From NCBI RefSeq assembly GCF_014837245.1, contig NZ_JACYFU010000006.1, positions 1 through 64,000 on the forward strand: a stretch of DNA of 64,000 bases, written 5' to 3'. Below, piece by piece: positions 62,691 through 64,000 of the stretch (the first letter of the stretch is position 1; the number at the start of each line of letters is the position of its first letter). Under the pieces are notes generated by a model that searched no databases, was not told where the DNA came from, and was given only the letters and a program-made list of their open reading frames with translations. The translations under genes were made by a program, and so were the position numbers. Source of the DNA: Devosia oryzisoli (lineage in GTDB: Bacteria > Pseudomonadota > Alphaproteobacteria > Rhizobiales > Devosiaceae).

Positions 62691-64000
62691 ATGACGGACT
62701 ACAGGGTGGACCACAGCGTCATGACGGAACAGAGCGCCTGGGCGGGCGTGGATGAGCAGAACGCGCGATATCGGCTGCTCATCGAGGCGATCACCGACTA
62801 CGCCATCTACATGCTTGATCCGGAAGGACGGGTGGCGACCTGGAACGCCGGCGCGGAGCGGATCAAGGGATATCGGGCCCAAGAGATCATCGGCCAGCAT
62901 TTCTCGGTTTTCTACACCCCAGAGGATCGCGCGGGTGGCCTGCCGGAACGCGCCCTGGCGCGGGCGACGGAGGAAGGCCGGTTCGAGCTCGAAGAGTGGT
63001 GCGTGCGCAAGGATGGCACGCGCTTCTGGACCAGCGTGGTCATCGACGCCATCCGCAGCCCAACGGGGCAGTTGCTCGGCTTTGCCAAGGTGACGCGGGA
63101 CCTCAGCGAGCGCAAGCGGGCCGAGCAGGCGCTGGCCAGCAGCGAGGAGCAGTTCCGGCGGCTGGTGACGAACGTCACCGATTACGCCATCTACATGTTG
63201 AGCCCGAGCGGCGAAGTCAGCAGCTGGAACATGGGCGCCGAGCGCATCAAGGGATATCAAGCCGACGAAATCATCGGGCAGCACTTTTCGCGCTTTTATC
63301 CCGAGGAAGACCGGCTTGCCGGCAAACCCGAGCACGGCCTCCAGACGGCGCGGCAGCAGGGGCACTTCCATTCCGAAGGCTGGCGGGTGCGCAAGGATGG
63401 CTCGCGCTTCTGGGCGAGCGTGGTTATTGACGCGATTTACGACGATGCAGGAGAGTTGGTCGGCTTTGCCAAGATCACCCGCGACGTCACCGAGAAAATG
63501 GAACAACAAAAGCGGCTGGACCAGACGCGCGAAGAGCTGTTCCAGGCGCAGAAGCTGGAAGCAATCGGCCAGCTGACGGGCGGGGTGGCCCACGATTTCA
63601 ACAATCTGCTCATGGTGGTGCTGGGGAGCCTCGAGGCGCTGGAACGGCGCCTGACGCTGGAGGAGCGGGATGCGCGGCTGCTCGAAAATGCGACGCAGGC
63701 GGCGCAACGCGGCGCCAAGCTGACGCAGCGCATGCTGGCCTTTGCGCGCAAGCAGGAGCTGGAGCAGAAGGCCGTCGACCTGCCCGACCTCGTGCGGGGG
63801 ATGAGCAACCTGCTGGGGCGGACGCTCGGGCCCTCCATCCTGATCGAAACGCGTTTCCCGCTCGGCCTGCCGGCGGTGCTCGCCGACCCCAACCAGATCG
63901 ACTCGGCGCTCCTCAACCTTGCCGTCAACGCGCGGGATGCCATGCCCGAGGGTGGGACGCTGATCATCGGTGCGCGCGCGGCCGCGCTCGACAACACGAT
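62691..64000 (+). CDS. PAS-PAS sensor histidine kinase (cut by the right edge)
   Basis: At least 436 codons are present with no stop. Residues about 25-145 and 155-270 are two PAS domains that are near duplicates (TDYAIYML, GAERIKGY, EIIGQHFS, VRKDG in both). The dimerisation/phosphoacceptor region has His301 in TGGVAHDFNNLLMVV, and the ATPase N-box NLAVNARDAMPEGG is reached before the edge. A receiver domain may follow, as in related hybrid kinases. Starts at 62691 and 62721 are both possible. Confidence 0.88.
   Translation, partial: MTDYRVDHSVMTEQSAWAGVDEQNARYRLLIEAITDYAIYMLDPEGRVATWNAGAERIKGYRAQEIIGQHFSVFYTPEDRAGGLPERALARATEEGRFELEEWCVRKDGTRFWTSVVIDAIRSPTGQLLGFAKVTRDLSERKRAEQALASSEEQFRRLVTNVTDYAIYMLSPSGEVSSWNMGAERIKGYQADEIIGQHFSRFYPEEDRLAGKPEHGLQTARQQGHFHSEGWRVRKDGSRFWASVVIDAIYDDAGELVGFAKITRDVTEKMEQQKRLDQTREELFQAQKLEAIGQLTGGVAHDFNNLLMVVLGSLEALERRLTLEERDARLLENATQAAQRGAKLTQRMLAFARKQELEQKAVDLPDLVRGMSNLLGRTLGPSILIETRFPLGLPAVLADPNQIDSALLNLAVNARDAMPEGGTLIIGARAAALDNT

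Overview
The window looks like chromosomal DNA of a high-GC alphaproteobacterium of the order Hyphomicrobiales. The reasons are CpdR, a DUF982 protein, ModE- and TRAP-rich metabolism, CtrA-type TTAA-N7-TTAA boxes, a ROSE-like leader with an RpoH promoter on a small heat-shock gene, and many GTG/TTG starts. A Devosia-like genus is my guess only. I see no transposase, phage gene, CRISPR array or rRNA. Three tRNA genes are present (initiator Met; Val-GAC and Val-CAC in tandem).

Layout. 0-9.5 kb: an MscS channel, an MltB lytic transglycosylase flanked by two CtrA-type boxes, two paralogous secreted/cytoplasmic alpha/beta hydrolases enclosing a bacterioferritin/ferredoxin pair and a VOC protein, a DUF599 membrane protein and an aldo/keto reductase. 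9.5-16.2 kb: tRNA-fMet, an lptD-lptE pair, an esterase, a LprI/DUF3298 protein, a GNAT protein, RidA and KDPG aldolase. 16.2-18.1 kb: a short ModE-like regulator and modAB without modC, with a 12-bp inverted repeat at the modA start. 18.2-27 kb: L-lactate dehydrogenase, an ECF sigma/anti-sigma/secreted protein operon, a TRAP transporter in Q-M-P order, a PfkB kinase, a degenerate HNH-like protein and Dps. 27-34 kb: glutamate synthase gltB-gltD with a structured leader and a palindromic repeat between the genes. 34-39 kb: hpt, TfoX-like, and a sugar-acid locus (UxaA-family dehydratase, GntR regulator, FucU mutarotase, FAH-family hydrolase) that fits a non-phosphorylative L-fucose-type route ending in pyruvate and lactate. 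39-43.9 kb: Hsp20, a lysophospholipase, HisN, N-formylglutamate amidohydrolase, CpdR and two tRNA-Val.

44-64 kb is a microaerobic/denitrification island: pseudoazurin, class II NirK, a His/Met-rich periplasmic protein, YcnI, a CopC-CopD fusion, two uncharacterised genes, ccoNOQP, a 61-aa membrane protein, DUF2189, ccoI, ccoS, NnrU, a second pseudoazurin, a cysteine-free Crp/Fnr regulator, DUF1858, a 42-aa membrane protein, NnrS, a third pseudoazurin-like protein that has lost two copper ligands, an unknown 160-aa protein, and a PAS-PAS histidine kinase that runs off the right edge. Repeated TTGATC(T/C)AGCGCAA-like boxes upstream of several of these genes suggest one Crp/Fnr regulon. No nitric oxide reductase, nitrous oxide reductase, ccoG or ccoH is visible.

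Two links stand out. An identical 15-nt site, AACTAACATGTTAGC, lies at the GntR/UxaA divergent promoter and in front of the distant lldD, tying lactate oxidation to the sugar-acid locus. Orphan terminators at 42.07 kb and 39.96 kb mark possible unannotated small RNAs.
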